In this document: positions 25,048-35,494 of the stretch, piece by piece
How the letters are laid out: every line of letters starts with the position of its first letter
Numbering within the stretch: position 1 is the first letter of the stretch
Assembly (NCBI GenBank): GCA_003233235.1
Contig: QILF01000052.1
Span: forward strand, 1 to 40,579
Length of the DNA stretch: 40,579 bases
Direction of reading: 5' to 3'
Origin: Zetaproteobacteria bacterium
GTDB taxonomy: Bacteria > Pseudomonadota > Zetaproteobacteria > Mariprofundales > Mariprofundaceae
Program-made: the position numbers and the translations under genes
The notes under the pieces: generated by a model
Seen by the model: only the letters and a program-made list of their open reading frames with translations
What the model was told of the DNA's origin: nothing
Database searches by the model: none

Positions 25048-27777
25048 ATGGCGTCTTCGGCGCGCTGGTATCTGGCGATTACGGGGGTGCTTGCGTTGTT
25101 GTTGCTGGCAGCGCATTTTGCAGTTCAGGAACATGTGCAGAAAAAGATGCGTTTGGCCGTACATGGCTGGCTTGCCGATCACGGCGGCTCGGTTACGCAT
25201 GTTCGCTACCGTCTTTTACGCGGGGAACTGACGCTTGAGCAACTGCATGTTCAGGCTGCTGAGTTTTCGCTGGATGCACCGGAGGTTTTGCTGCATATAT
25301 CAAGCGGGACGATGTTTTCCCCTATGCCTTTTTTTGCGCAGGTACGTTTTGACCAACCTGTCGTGCGCATGCCACGCCAAACGATATTTGACGTGTTATC
25401 TGCTGATTCAGATAAAAGCCAAGCTATAAATATCGCATTGCGCCATACGTTGCGCAAGCTGTCGTTGCATGCGGGGATGCTATCGACTGTTGATATGACG
25501 GTGCATTTGCAAGGGAATAATACGGATACGGATGTTGGTGTTTTGCAGCAGGTTGACGGCAGTTTAAGTGCTGACGGTTTGTTTGTGGAAGGCATGCTGG
25601 ATGCAGGTATGTGGCAATTGCAGGGGCGTGTAGATAAAAATAACAGACTGAATGCAAAGGTTTCCTTGCAGGGCATGCCCTTATCATCAATAGCTAAATT
25701 AAGCGGTTTATCCTATGGCGGTTTATCAACAGCGAGCGGTGATTTGCAGTTAACGGGTGATTGGAATCAACGCAACATCAATACGCGGGGGGAATTACAA
25801 CTGTTGGAAGAAGAAGATGCCGGCCTGCTCAATATTGCGGGGGAATCAACGCCTAGCGGTCTACTCTGGCGCATGGCCTGTTCGCATGTGCAGCTTGCCG
25901 GATGGTCGAATGCGTTGCCGGTCATTGTCGGCAGGTCATTGGAAGACGGCGTGTTGAATGGCGAGATTTTGTTGCATCGGGAAATGGAAAACCCGCAATG
26001 GCGCATGGGCATGAATGGTGAGCTAAGCTCGGTGCGCATGCTTGGCGACGGGTTACCACCATGGACGATAGGTCTGATTCGTATACAGGATGCCGTGGTT
26101 GAGAAGGCCGCGAATATCTTCACGGCTGCACAAATAGATATTGAAGATGCTGCAATCGGTTTGAATATGATGGTTTCTGATTCTGTTGAGGGGGCTGTGA
26201 TTGTGCCTGAGGTAGAACGGCTTGTGTTGAAAAACATACAAACGCAGTTGTTCTTTTCCGACGGCTCCATTCTCAAGCTTCCTTCGATGCGCGGTTCGGG
26301 AAGGCTCGACCGGCAGCGCGGCAAACTCGAACTTGACGGGGAGCAGGCGGATTCCAATTCTGAACTTGCCTCCAGCCACACGAACGAGAACTGGTCTGTG
26401 CTTGCCGAAGGTGATTTTACCGGCAGCTATACGGCTGCGGTAAAAGCCAAGGGTGTGCCGCTGGTGCGACTGCGCCCATTATTACCGGTTTTATCCCTAC
26501 CCGGCGCATCCGGAGCGCCCGAATATGTTGGGCGGGGTGATTTTTCCGTATCAATAATCGGCAACCATGATGGCCTAACGGCAAGCGGGCAGGCTACGTT
26601 GCATGATGTCCGAATCATGCAGGGCGGCGACAGTTTGCTTGCTGAACAGGTGAGTGTGAATGTCGCGCAAGTGGATACACAAGGAAAACGCCAGTTGAAG
26701 CAGGTGACGATAAAAAACTGGCAGTATCAGTCGGCCTTGCATCCCCTGACCCGCCAAATCAAGGAAAATCCGCCGGGTGCAGAAGAAAGTGATGGAAAAG
26801 AAGCGATGCTTACGCCTTTACCGGCAGATGTGGAACGTTCTCCAGCTTTTCCTGAACTGAATTGGCAGATTGGTCGGCTGGTTGCCAGCGGAGGGCGCAT
26901 CAGTGTGGGGCGAGTCGATGCGCTGATTGCCGAAAAACTTGAGTTTTCATTGCGTCACTTAAGTTCGGATAAGGCTTCGCCGTTTACACTGAGCGGTGTG
27001 ATTGGGGAAGGTTCACTGCGTGCTCGCGGGTATCTTTCTCTGCAACCCCATACGCATGTGAGTATGGTTTTACATATTGCGAATATGCTGCCGTTTGTAT
27101 TTAACGATTGGATGCATATTTCCGGCATGCCGCATTTTGTACGCGGTAGATTGGATGCGGTATTGCACGTTAACAAGACACACAAAGACGAGTCTGATGC
27201 CTACACGGGAAAAATGGATTTAACGATGCATCAGGGTTTGCTCGAAGCCGGTGTATTTCCTGATGATCCGTTGACTACGCGTGGCGGATACGGTGCGCAA
27301 GCGTTGCTGGACAGGTTAAACCATGGGCGCAAATTAAATGTGGTATTTCCTTTTCATGGCGAATGGGGCGAAGGGTCGTTATTGGGCCATATCGGTGATG
27401 CGGGAATAGACTTTCTGATGCGCGCTGCCGGAAAAACATCAGTACAGCAAAACAAGAAGTTATCTGTGGTCAACAGGGTTACGCGCATTCGCTTGCAGGG
27501 GAAGCATAGTTTTTCCTACAACGAGCGGGTACGTTTACGACAGCTCATTCGGCAGATGATAAAGCAGCCTGAATTGATCGCTGAACTGGAGCCGCAGTTA
27601 GGAGCAGCACCCTTGGATGACAAAAAGCTGGCGCGTGTGCGTTACAGTCAGCGCATGATTGAGAAATATATGCGGCGTTTCGGTATTGCACGGAAGCGAA
27701 TTTTTCCCGTCTGGCCGGAGGCAGCGCATCGGCGCGGTGATGCGCCGGGAATCATTATTCGTGCGCGTTCATTGTGA
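25048..27777 (+). CDS. AsmA-superfamily / DUF748-like envelope protein
   Basis: A 909-residue protein with one N-terminal membrane helix (about residues 9-27) and a long beta-rich exported region. Late segments (FPFHGEWGEGSLLGHIGDAGIDFL) resemble the repeat of DUF748 proteins, and the tail (YSQRMIEKYMRRFGIARKRIFPVWP, then IIIRARSL) looks like the usual end. Together these suggest an AsmA-like outer-membrane maintenance protein. The track start at 24838 lies deep in acs. I use the ATG at 25048; a GTG at 25021, 8 bases after the acs stop, is possible. It is unrelated in detail to the YhdP-like protein at 3070. Function is unknown. Confidence 0.7.
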   Translation: MASSARWYLAITGVLALLLLAAHFAVQEHVQKKMRLAVHGWLADHGGSVTHVRYRLLRGELTLEQLHVQAAEFSLDAPEVLLHISSGTMFSPMPFFAQVRFDQPVVRMPRQTIFDVLSADSDKSQAINIALRHTLRKLSLHAGMLSTVDMTVHLQGNNTDTDVGVLQQVDGSLSADGLFVEGMLDAGMWQLQGRVDKNNRLNAKVSLQGMPLSSIAKLSGLSYGGLSTASGDLQLTGDWNQRNINTRGELQLLEEEDAGLLNIAGESTPSGLLWRMACSHVQLAGWSNALPVIVGRSLEDGVLNGEILLHREMENPQWRMGMNGELSSVRMLGDGLPPWTIGLIRIQDAVVEKAANIFTAAQIDIEDAAIGLNMMVSDSVEGAVIVPEVERLVLKNIQTQLFFSDGSILKLPSMRGSGRLDRQRGKLELDGEQADSNSELASSHTNENWSVLAEGDFTGSYTAAVKAKGVPLVRLRPLLPVLSLPGASGAPEYVGRGDFSVSIIGNHDGLTASGQATLHDVRIMQGGDSLLAEQVSVNVAQVDTQGKRQLKQVTIKNWQYQSALHPLTRQIKENPPGAEESDGKEAMLTPLPADVERSPAFPELNWQIGRLVASGGRISVGRVDALIAEKLEFSLRHLSSDKASPFTLSGVIGEGSLRARGYLSLQPHTHVSMVLHIANMLPFVFNDWMHISGMPHFVRGRLDAVLHVNKTHKDESDAYTGKMDLTMHQGLLEAGVFPDDPLTTRGGYGAQALLDRLNHGRKLNVVFPFHGEWGEGSLLGHIGDAGIDFLMRAAGKTSVQQNKKLSVVNRVTRIRLQGKHSFSYNERVRLRQLIRQMIKQPELIAELEPQLGAAPLDDKKLARVRYSQRMIEKYMRRFGIARKRIFPVWPEAAHRRGDAPGIIIRARSL

Positions 27778-27811
27778 GTGCCGGTTTATTGTTAGTGCCG
27801 GTTTATTGTTA
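27778..27811. repeat. 17-bp tandem repeat after the DUF748-like gene
   Basis: gtgccggtttattgtta occurs twice in direct succession, with a partial third start (gtg). It begins right after the stop codon and lies in the leader of gltX. Confidence 0.9.
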
Positions 27812-27888
27812 GTGGGGCATGTCTTCGGTTAGCATTGGCAACGTTCAACACTTCCTTAATTTTCTCTCAAATATAATCAGGAGTTCTC

Positions 27889-29277
27889 ATGACCATTCGT
27901 ACCCGTTTTGCACCTTCTCCGACCGGTATGCTGCATATCGGTGGCGCTCGAACCGCACTTTTTTCATGGTTGTATGCCCGTCATCACGGTGGTGAATTTG
28001 TCCTGCGTATTGAAGATACGGACCGTCAGCGTTCTACCGACGAGGCCACACAGGTCATTCTCGATGGTTTGAAATGGCTGGGTCTTGATTGGGATACGGA
28101 GCCGGTGTTTCAGGCGAGCCGCCAGCCCGAACATGTGCGCGCCGCGCAGCAGTTGATTGATAAAGGGCTTGCCTACCGTTGTTACTGTAGCCGTGAAGAA
28201 TTGGATACGATGCGCGAAGAGCAGCGTGCATGTGGAAAAAAGCCGAAATACGATGGTCGATGTCGGCATCGCCGCGAACACCCGGAAGGGCTGCCTTTTG
28301 TGGTGCGTTTTCGCTCGCCGGATGAGGGAGAAACAATCGTTCGCGATATGGTGCTTGGTGATGTGGTGTTTGATAATGGTGAACTGGATGATCTGATTAT
28401 TTTGCGTTCTGACGGCTCTCCAACCTACAATCTGGCAGTGGTGGTTGACGATGCGGCAATGGGAATTACGCATGTCGTGCGTGGTTCCGATCACCTGAAT
28501 AACACACCGCGTCAGATTCAATTGTATCAGGCGCTTGCTTTGCAACCGCCGGTGTTTGCACATATTCCGCTTATTCACGGGCCTGATGGTGCAAAAATGA
28601 GCAAACGGCACGGTGCGGTGGCCATCACCGAATACCGTGAGGCGGGTTATCTGCCGGATGCGGTGGTAAATTATCTGGCGCGTCTCGGCTGGTCGCACGG
28701 CGATGAGGAGGTCTTTTCGCGTCAGCAATTGATTGATCTGTTCGATTTGGAGCACGTGGGGAAAACGGCATCCCGGTTTGATCAGCAGAAACTGGATTGG
28801 CTAAACGGGCATTATCTTCACCAAAGCGAACCGTCTGCACTGGTTAACGAGGTCGCGCGCCTGCTGGATGCGGATACCGCTGGTGGCCCCGATTTAGCAG
28901 CAGTGATTGCCAGCTTGCAGGAGCGGTCGAAGAATATTATCGATTTGGCGGCGGGTGCATGTTTCTTTTATCGGCGGCCCGTTGTGTTTGATGAAAAAGC
29001 GCTAAAAAAGAATTTTAAGGAGGGTACGGATGCCCTGCTGGATGCGTTTGTCGAGCAGGCTGGTGCGTTGGATGAATGGAAGCCGGAGGCGATTCACAGT
29101 GTGATTGTTGCGGTGTGTGAGCAGTTCGAAGTTGGTATGGGGAAATTGGCACAACCGATTCGTATCCTGATTTCCGGTGGCCCTGTTTCGCCGCCGATTG
29201 ATGTTACGTTGGCCCTGCTTGGTTGCCAGGAAACGTTGGCACGTATTCACTCCGGGCGGATGTATATTGCGGCATAA
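27889..29277 (+). CDS. gltX: Glutamyl-tRNA synthetase
   Basis: Class I aminoacyl-tRNA synthetase of 462 residues. It has the FAPSPTGMLHIGGART (HIGH) motif at the N-terminus, a cysteine cluster YRCYCSREELDTMREEQRACGKKPKYDGRCRH as in zinc-containing GluRS, and KMSKRHG (KMSKS). The C-terminal anticodon-binding half is complete. The CAGGAGTTCTC leader gives a good ribosome site. It is a housekeeping enzyme and nothing is out of order in it. Confidence 0.96.
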   Translation: MTIRTRFAPSPTGMLHIGGARTALFSWLYARHHGGEFVLRIEDTDRQRSTDEATQVILDGLKWLGLDWDTEPVFQASRQPEHVRAAQQLIDKGLAYRCYCSREELDTMREEQRACGKKPKYDGRCRHRREHPEGLPFVVRFRSPDEGETIVRDMVLGDVVFDNGELDDLIILRSDGSPTYNLAVVVDDAAMGITHVVRGSDHLNNTPRQIQLYQALALQPPVFAHIPLIHGPDGAKMSKRHGAVAITEYREAGYLPDAVVNYLARLGWSHGDEEVFSRQQLIDLFDLEHVGKTASRFDQQKLDWLNGHYLHQSEPSALVNEVARLLDADTAGGPDLAAVIASLQERSKNIIDLAAGACFFYRRPVVFDEKALKKNFKEGTDALLDAFVEQAGALDEWKPEAIHSVIVAVCEQFEVGMGKLAQPIRILISGGPVSPPIDVTLALLGCQETLARIHSGRMYIAA

Positions 29278-29348
29278 CGGCACATATTAAGACGGGATGA
29301 GTGCCCGATAATTGGCGTTTAATACCTACATGGACTAGAAAGACTCTA

Positions 29349-29375
29349 CACGAGCTGTGAGCAACACAGTTCGTG
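29349..29375 (+). promoter_or_regulatory. Hairpin in the leader of rpfF
   Basis: cacgagctgtg, a 5-base loop agcaa, and cacagttcgtg form an 11-bp inverted repeat with one G-U pair in RNA. It ends about 15 bases before the GGAGG of rpfF. It could be an operator or an RNA structure; no family match is known to me. Confidence 0.4.
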
Positions 29376-29400
29376 AAATTTCATGTTCATGGAGGAACAA

Positions 29401-30246
29401 ATGAATACAGTCAAACCATTGTTTACGAACGAAAGCCATCCGTTTTCTCAACTGGATGTTTATTACGAAGAAGATTGTCAGGCGCTGTGGTATTATATGC
29501 ATGCAGCCCCACGGCCTTGTTTTACTACAGTCCTGCTCAATGACATTTACCAATTGTTCGATGATATTGAGGAAATGTCAGGTGGTCTAAAGGCAAGGTA
29601 TTGTGTGTTGGCTTCGGAAGTTTCCGGGGTTTTTAATCTTGGCGGAGATTTAAATCGTTTTGTAGGTTTTATTCGTCAGGGTAACAGGCAAGGCCTACTG
29701 GATTATGCAAAAGCCTGCGTTGAGGTTCTTTATTTAAATCATACCGGCCTGGGGAAAGGTATTACCACCATTTCCCTAGTGCAGGGTGATGCCCTTGGCG
29801 GTGGTTTTGAAGCGGCTATATCCAGCGATGTTCTGATTGCTGAACGTAGTGCTAAAATGGGCTTTCCGGAAATCCTCTTTAACCTGTTCCCCGGAATGGG
29901 CGCATTCAGCTTTCTCTCACGTAAAATAGGTAACGCACAAGCCGAAAAGATGATACTTAGTGGTCGTTTGTATTCCGCTGAGGAGCTTTTCGATCTAGGT
30001 GTGGTTGACGTTCTGGCTGAAGACGGACACGGGGAAAAAGAGGTTTACGACTACATCAGTCGTGAAGATAAGGCGCGCAATGGCATCACGGCATTCCGCG
30101 CAGCCCGCAAGTGTACGCAGCCGTTGACCTATGACGAGTTGCAGGATGTCACCGAAATTTGGGTGGATGCGGCACTCAAGCTCCGCGATAAGGATTTACG
30201 TATGATGGAAAGGCTTGTGCGGCGGCAAGCTTCTAAATCGGCCTGA
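29401..30246 (+). CDS. rpfF: RpfF-like DSF synthase (crotonase fold)
   Basis: A 281-residue enoyl-CoA-hydratase-like protein that follows Xanthomonas RpfF closely: VFNLGGDLNRFVGFIRQGNR, ISLVQGDALGGGFEAAISS, GFPEILFNLFPGMGAFSF, and a C-terminal TEIWVDAALKL then MMERLVRRQ. Both catalytic glutamates are present, E137 in GGGFEAA and E157 in GFPEIL, 20 residues apart as in RpfF E141 and E161. RpfF makes cis-2-unsaturated fatty acid signals by thioester cleavage and dehydration of acyl-ACP. I start at the ATG at 29401 because GGAGGAACAA precedes it; the track start at 29383 adds six residues. It converges on the rpfC-like gene. No rpfB or rpfG is near. Confidence 0.88.
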   Translation: MNTVKPLFTNESHPFSQLDVYYEEDCQALWYYMHAAPRPCFTTVLLNDIYQLFDDIEEMSGGLKARYCVLASEVSGVFNLGGDLNRFVGFIRQGNRQGLLDYAKACVEVLYLNHTGLGKGITTISLVQGDALGGGFEAAISSDVLIAERSAKMGFPEILFNLFPGMGAFSFLSRKIGNAQAEKMILSGRLYSAEELFDLGVVDVLAEDGHGEKEVYDYISREDKARNGITAFRAARKCTQPLTYDELQDVTEIWVDAALKLRDKDLRMMERLVRRQASKSA

Positions 30247-30269
30247 TTGCCGGTCCCGGATATCTTATT

Positions 30270-30308
30270 GAACGGCGGGCGGGGAAAAGGACGGCCCCGC
30301 CACCGTTC
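30270..30308. terminator. Hairpin between convergent rpfF and rpfC genes
   Basis: gaacgg and ccgttc close a GC-rich stem containing gcgggg/ccccgc. With no strong T-run on either side it is only a probable bidirectional terminator. Confidence 0.5.
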
Positions 30309-30316
30309 AGTGGATG

Positions 30317-32830
30317 TCAGGTGTCGGATTTGCTGCGGGTTTCTTGTGCATATTGGCGCAGTGCCGCGCAGCCGTTGAGGTAGATGTCTTCGAACTCACG
30401 GGCATACTGCTGCATCTGGGGCTGCGTTAATGTGTTTTTGTGCGCTTCGATGTCTTGATAGGGCGCATCCAGATGTTTTAAGGCCATGGTAGTAGCAGAT
30501 CCTTTGAAGGTGTGTGCAATCGCCGCGAAGGATGGTCTGTCTATCTTTTTGGCGGCAGTTTTGAGATTTGTGATGTGCTTTTTGCCGCTTTCTTCAAACA
30601 GTTTAATAAAACCTTCGAATTTCTCCGGCGTATCGCAAACCCATACCAATTCCTGCAACATATCGGCATCCAAAATATCTTCCGGGCCTGCATGTACAAG
30701 CGGTGGCATCGTATTTTGCGGCTTTTCTGTGGTGGTTTCTCCAAATTTGGTAACTGTTTTTAACAGGCGGGTCACCTCAACCGGTTTGGTCAGATAATCG
30801 TTGGCTCCTGCCTCCTTGCATTGGCGAATGGTTTCGGGAAGCGCGTCGGCGCTAAGCATGATGACCGGCGTTGCAGCGCTGGTATCGGCAAAACGGAACT
30901 GTTTAAGTACATCCAGACCGCTAATTTCCGGCATATTCATATCCAGCAGGACAACATCGAAGTGTTCGTCGCCACTTAGCGCATCAAGCGCCTTTTCACC
31001 ATCGGTGGCAAAGCTTACTGTGTGTCCGGCGCGTTTCAGTACTTCGCCGATGACTTCCTGATTCACCGGATTATCTTCGGCGAGCAGAATTTTCAGTGCC
31101 TGCAGGCTATTTTTTCGCTGATAGGCATCGGCAAGCGGTATGACATCGGCGGGTGATTGCTGGGTGATACTGGCGGCATGCAAGGCATTGAATAACAAGG
31201 ACTCTTCAAGCGGCGGGTGTAGCACACAGGTAAATCCAGCGGCATACATTAAGGTATCGGCGCCCTGATTGGCTTCGTTGTCGAGCAGCAGGATGTCGAT
31301 ATTTTCCATACCCTTTTTATGGCGCACCGCTTGGGCCATCAGTTCCGGCTTGCATCCGAGATGACAACGCTCAATGATAAGTACATCGAATCCCTGACCG
31401 GAAGAATCGGCATCGACGAGTGCGGAAAGTAGCGGTGCATCATCATCCATGCAGGTCGTGACGACGTTCCAGCGCTGCATCAGCTTTGCCAGTCTTTTCC
31501 CGGTTATTTTATCAGACAGTAACAGACTACGGGTGGGTGAGAGTTGCCGTTGTGCACTATGTTTTTCCCTCTCTATATAGGGAAGGCTGAGGGTAAAGGT
31601 TGTGCCCTGCCCTTCACTGCTTTGCAGGTGGATATTGCCACCCATTAATTCTACCAGTTGCTTGGCGATGGTCGTACCCAGACCGCTACCGCCGTAACGT
31701 CTTGTTACGCTGTTATCCGCTTGCGTGAATTGTTCGAATATTTTCTGCTGCGCCTGTTGCGACATGCCGATGCCGGTATCGCGAATCGTGATTTGCAGCC
31801 TCGGCGGATTGTCCGCCCCGTCCAGCAATGTCACATGTGTGGAGACATAGCCGTGTTCGGTGAATTTTACCGCATTGCCGATGAGATTGATGAGGATTTG
31901 TTTCAGGTGCTGCGGGTCGCCAATGAGATCGAAAGGGACTTCCGCATCAATATGTGCTTCAATGGAAATGTCCTTTTTCTTTGCTTGTGGTTCAAACATG
32001 GCAATGATACCGCGTACAAGTTGATGCAAGTCGAACGGCTCTTGCGCAAGCTCCAGCTTGCCGGCTTCGATGCGCGATAAATCAAGGATACGTTCAATCA
32101 GACCGAGCAGATGATCCCCTGATTTGCGAATCACTGAAACAAAACGTTTTTGTTCGCGGGTCAGTCTTGTCGTGGTTAGCAGATCGCTCATGCCGATAAT
32201 GCCATTCAGCGGTGTGCGCAATTCATGACTCATATTGGCGACAAACTGTGATTTAGCCCGACTTGCCTCTTCGGCGATAGTAATCGCCCGGCGCAACTTT
32301 TTAATAAGTACGGCCATATAGGTGGGTATTACAATAATGATGAGCAGAAACCCGATGACCAGATGAATATTTGACGACCAGAATGGCAAGACACTCACAG
32401 CAGCAAGGAAGCCAATGCAGGAAAAAATAGTTGCCGCAATAAGGTAAGGCACACCGAACCTGAAACCATTGCCTGTGATAATCCAGAGCAGCACGCCTAT
32501 GAGTGGTGTTCCGACTTCTCCACCCGACAAAATCAAGCCTACTGATGTGACGCTGACATCTCCGATAATACCGATTAGCCGACGCCATTTGTTTTGCGAA
32601 GGCGCGGCTAAAATCCAAACGAAAAGGCCAAGGGATATTCCAAGATATGTGATTGCCAGAAGATGGACGGGCTGACTTCCCCATGCTTTGAAATAGATAG
32701 CGACTAAGGCAACAAGGATGATGCGAATGAAAGCCTGTTCGTACTCCGGGTCTGAACGATTAGTCAGCCGTGTTTTCAGAGAAGAAAACAGCGAAAAATT
32801 CCATTTCGTCTCTGTAGTTTTATTTACCAT
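30317..32830 (-). CDS. rpfC: RpfC-like hybrid sensor histidine kinase
   Basis: An 837-residue membrane kinase. The N-terminus ([16 protein letters not shown]) and the following five or so helices (to about residue 178) match the RpfC input region. Then come a HisKA domain with H202 ([13 protein letters not shown]), an HATPase domain ([32 protein letters not shown]), a degenerate receiver (about 434-552) with Glu at the phosphoacceptor position (IIERCH, E487), a normal receiver (D630 in [11 protein letters not shown]682), and a C-terminal Hpt with H773 in AHTFKGSA. RpfC senses DSF and binds RpfF. The protein is longer than Xcc RpfC (726) because of the extra receiver. Its usual partner RpfG is absent here. 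Confidence 0.85.
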   Translation of the reverse strand: MVNKTTETKWNFSLFSSLKTRLTNRSDPEYEQAFIRIILVALVAIYFKAWGSQPVHLLAITYLGISLGLFVWILAAPSQNKWRRLIGIIGDVSVTSVGLILSGGEVGTPLIGVLLWIITGNGFRFGVPYLIAATIFSCIGFLAAVSVLPFWSSNIHLVIGFLLIIIVIPTYMAVLIKKLRRAITIAEEASRAKSQFVANMSHELRTPLNGIIGMSDLLTTTRLTREQKRFVSVIRKSGDHLLGLIERILDLSRIEAGKLELAQEPFDLHQLVRGIIAMFEPQAKKKDISIEAHIDAEVPFDLIGDPQHLKQILINLIGNAVKFTEHGYVSTHVTLLDGADNPPRLQITIRDTGIGMSQQAQQKIFEQFTQADNSVTRRYGGSGLGTTIAKQLVELMGGNIHLQSSEGQGTTFTLSLPYIEREKHSAQRQLSPTRSLLLSDKITGKRLAKLMQRWNVVTTCMDDDAPLLSALVDADSSGQGFDVLIIERCHLGCKPELMAQAVRHKKGMENIDILLLDNEANQGADTLMYAAGFTCVLHPPLEESLLFNALHAASITQQSPADVIPLADAYQRKNSLQALKILLAEDNPVNQEVIGEVLKRAGHTVSFATDGEKALDALSGDEHFDVVLLDMNMPEISGLDVLKQFRFADTSAATPVIMLSADALPETIRQCKEAGANDYLTKPVEVTRLLKTVTKFGETTTEKPQNTMPPLVHAGPEDILDADMLQELVWVCDTPEKFEGFIKLFEESGKKHITNLKTAAKKIDRPSFAAIAHTFKGSATTMALKHLDAPYQDIEAHKNTLTQPQMQQYAREFEDIYLNGCAALRQYAQETRSKSDT

Positions 32831-32975
32831 GACCTGCGTACTATAGCAGTATCGGTGAGAAATGGTGTGCGGGAGTTATTTACCGTAAGTTGGAAGATGG
32901 GGGCATGACTAATTATGGAGCAGATACATCGTGATTGTGGGTGCAGCTACGGTCGGGACAGAGTAGCGTGCGACT

Positions 32976-33896
32976 ATGAGTACGATTATTCCGATTCACG
33001 AAGCGGGTATTGGCGAGCCGATGACCGGCAAACCGGCATGGCTGAAAGTGCGCGCACCCATGTCGAAGGAATATCGGCAACTCGTCGAGCTGATGCGCGG
33101 GCAAAAGTTGAATACTGTTTGCGAAGAGGCATCCTGCCCGAATATCGGCGAATGCTGGAAACACGGATCGGCCACTTTCATGATTCTTGGCCGGGTGTGT
33201 ACGCGCACCTGTGCCTTTTGTGATGTCGCAACGGGTCGCCCTGATCCGCTCGACCTTGAAGAACCGGCTAATCTTGCCGATGCCGTGGCGGCCATGAAGT
33301 TAAAACATGTGGTTATCACATCGGTGGATCGTGATGACCTTGAAGATGGCGGAGCCGCGCATTATGCGGCGACGATTCGTGCGGTGAAGGCCAAGCTTCC
33401 GGAGACAACGATTGAAGTGTTAACCCCCGATTTTCAACGTAAACCCGATGCCTGCCTTGATACGCTGATGGCTGCGTGCCCCGATATATTTAACCATAAT
33501 CTGGAAACCGTACCCCGTTTGTACCGCTCGGTGCGCCCCGGCGCGCGTTATTTCACCAGCTTGCGCTTGCTGCAACGGGCCAAAGAAATAGATGCCAATG
33601 TGGTTACCAAATCCGGCATCATGCTCGGCCTCGGTGAGGAACGTGATGAAGTGCTACAGGTGCTCGACGACATGCGCGAGGCGGGTGTGGATATTCTCAC
33701 CGTTGGCCAGTATTTGCGCCCGTCGGTAAAACATCATCCGGTGATGAAATACTGGACACCGGAGGCGTTCGAAGATCTGAAATATCTGGCCGAGAAAAAA
33801 GGCTTCGGTATGGTTGCCTGTGGACCGCTGGTGCGTTCCAGTTTTCATGCCGAGGATGTTTTCAAAGCACTAAAAACAGGAAGGCCAATCGCATGA
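32976..33896 (+). CDS. lipA: Lipoyl synthase
   Basis: Radical-SAM enzyme that inserts two sulfurs into octanoyl groups to make lipoyl cofactors of pyruvate and 2-oxoglutarate dehydrogenases and the glycine cleavage system. The 306-residue protein has both clusters: [12 protein letters not shown] (C49, C54, C60, auxiliary) and CTRTCAFC (C75, C79, C82, radical-SAM). The conserved C-terminal RSSFHAEDV follows. It heads an operon whose next gene, pckA, overlaps its stop (ATGA). lipB is not in the window, so the octanoyl source gene lies elsewhere. Confidence 0.96.
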   Translation: MSTIIPIHEAGIGEPMTGKPAWLKVRAPMSKEYRQLVELMRGQKLNTVCEEASCPNIGECWKHGSATFMILGRVCTRTCAFCDVATGRPDPLDLEEPANLADAVAAMKLKHVVITSVDRDDLEDGGAAHYAATIRAVKAKLPETTIEVLTPDFQRKPDACLDTLMAACPDIFNHNLETVPRLYRSVRPGARYFTSLRLLQRAKEIDANVVTKSGIMLGLGEERDEVLQVLDDMREAGVDILTVGQYLRPSVKHHPVMKYWTPEAFEDLKYLAEKKGFGMVACGPLVRSSFHAEDVFKALKTGRPIA

Positions 33897-35494
33897 CGGC
33901 AAGCGAACATATTCACGATGCCCTGCACGAGTTGGGCTTGAACAACCTGGAAGCTGTTTTTTGGGATTTGCCGACGCCGCGTCTGTATGAACATGCCATT
34001 CGCAATCGTGAGGGGCATCTGGCGCACAAGGGTGCGCTGGTCGTACGTACAGGTCACTTCACGGGTCGGGCCGTGAAAGATAAGTTCGTCGTTGATGAAC
34101 CGGCCAGCCACGATAAGGTCTGGTGGGGTACGTTCAATCGCCCCTTACCGGAAGATCGCTTCGATGCCATCTATCAACGTGTTTGCCGCTATCTTGAAGG
34201 GCAGCAAGTGTATGTTGAAGACTGTCTGGTCGGTGCCGATTCGCAATACGAGAAGCCGGTGCGGGTGATTACGCAGGATGCCTGGCATGCGTTGTTTGCA
34301 CGGACGATGTTTGTGCGACCCGTCGATATTGGACGAGGGCCAGCCTCCGATAAATCCAATACCGGCGAACCTGAGTTTACCGTTATCCATGTGCCGCATT
34401 TCCATGCCATGCCAAGTCAGGATGGAACCCATTCCGAGGCGTTTGTACTATTGCACATGGGCAAACGCATCGCCCTGATTGGCGGCACGAGCTACGCCGG
34501 AGAAATCAAGAAATCAATTTTCACCATCATGAATTACCTGCTGCCGGATGAAGATGTGCTACCCATGCATGCCTCAGCCAATGTCGGCAGAAAAAAAGGT
34601 GAAGCGGACGATGTGGCTATTTTTTTCGGACTTTCCGGAACCGGCAAGACCACCCTGTCTTCCGACCCGAAACGTAAGCTGATCGGTGACGACGAGCATG
34701 GCTGGAGTGACCACGATGTGTTTAATTTCGAGGGTGGTTGTTATGCTAAAGTAGCAAAACTTTCTAAAGAAAAAGAACCGATGATCTATGAGGCGACCAA
34801 ACGTTTCGGCACGATTCTGGAAAACGTCGGTTTTAATGTTGTCACTCGCCGTGTGGATTATGATGATATATCGCTGACTGAAAATACCCGTGCCGCTTAT
34901 CCGATTCAGGCCATTCCCAACGCTATTTACCCCGGTGTGGCCGGTCAGCCGAGCAATATCATTATGCTTACCGCCGATGCTTTCGGTGTGTTGCCTCCGA
35001 TAGCGAAACTCACACCCGAACAGGCCATGCGCTACTTCCTGCTCGGTTACACCGCCAAGGTGGCTGGTACTGAGGCAGGAATCACCGAACCGGAGGCGAC
35101 TTTCAGCCCGTGTTTCGGCGCCCCGTTCATGGCCCGCCATCCGAAAGTATATGCCGATATGCTGGGTCACAAAATCCAGCAGCAGCAAGTGAGCTGCTGG
35201 CTGATCAACACCGGTTGGAGCGGCGGCCCCTACGGCATTGGCAAACGCATGGATATTGATGCGACACGCGCTATGCTGAATGCGGCGCTGACTGGCGAAC
35301 TTGACGACGTCTGCTACCGGCGTGATGATATTTTCGGTCTTAGTATTCCGCAGTCCTGCCCCGGAGTGGAGGCGCAAATTCTGAATCCGGCCAGCACATG
35401 GCAAGATTCTGTTGCCTACGAGAAGACCGCCCGCCAACTGGCTGAACAATTTGATAGCCGTTACACCGACATGTTAGATGAAGCTCCAGAATAA
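33893..35494 (+). CDS. pckA: Phosphoenolpyruvate carboxykinase (ATP)
   Basis: Converts oxaloacetate and ATP to phosphoenolpyruvate and CO2. The 533-residue protein has [28 protein letters not shown], the P-loop [28 protein letters not shown]...[12 protein letters not shown] and a complete C-terminal region, with all the motifs of the ATP-dependent family. The start overlaps lipA by 4 bases. In an autotroph it may work in gluconeogenesis or as an anaplerotic exchange; direction is not shown by the sequence. Confidence 0.96.
   Translation: MTASEHIHDALHELGLNNLEAVFWDLPTPRLYEHAIRNREGHLAHKGALVVRTGHFTGRAVKDKFVVDEPASHDKVWWGTFNRPLPEDRFDAIYQRVCRYLEGQQVYVEDCLVGADSQYEKPVRVITQDAWHALFARTMFVRPVDIGRGPASDKSNTGEPEFTVIHVPHFHAMPSQDGTHSEAFVLLHMGKRIALIGGTSYAGEIKKSIFTIMNYLLPDEDVLPMHASANVGRKKGEADDVAIFFGLSGTGKTTLSSDPKRKLIGDDEHGWSDHDVFNFEGGCYAKVAKLSKEKEPMIYEATKRFGTILENVGFNVVTRRVDYDDISLTENTRAAYPIQAIPNAIYPGVAGQPSNIIMLTADAFGVLPPIAKLTPEQAMRYFLLGYTAKVAGTEAGITEPEATFSPCFGAPFMARHPKVYADMLGHKIQQQQVSCWLINTGWSGGPYGIGKRMDIDATRAMLNAALTGELDDVCYRRDDIFGLSIPQSCPGVEAQILNPASTWQDSVAYEKTARQLAEQFDSRYTDMLDEAPE

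Noticed and set aside
27850-27870. Possible third IS5-like MITE tip (caacacttccttaa) before gltX
   Set aside because: Only about ten bases fit and no partner end or second flank was found.
34574-35449. Minus-strand ORF of 291 residues inside pckA
   Set aside because: It is a shadow of a complete pckA; its sequence is low in structure and resembles no family.
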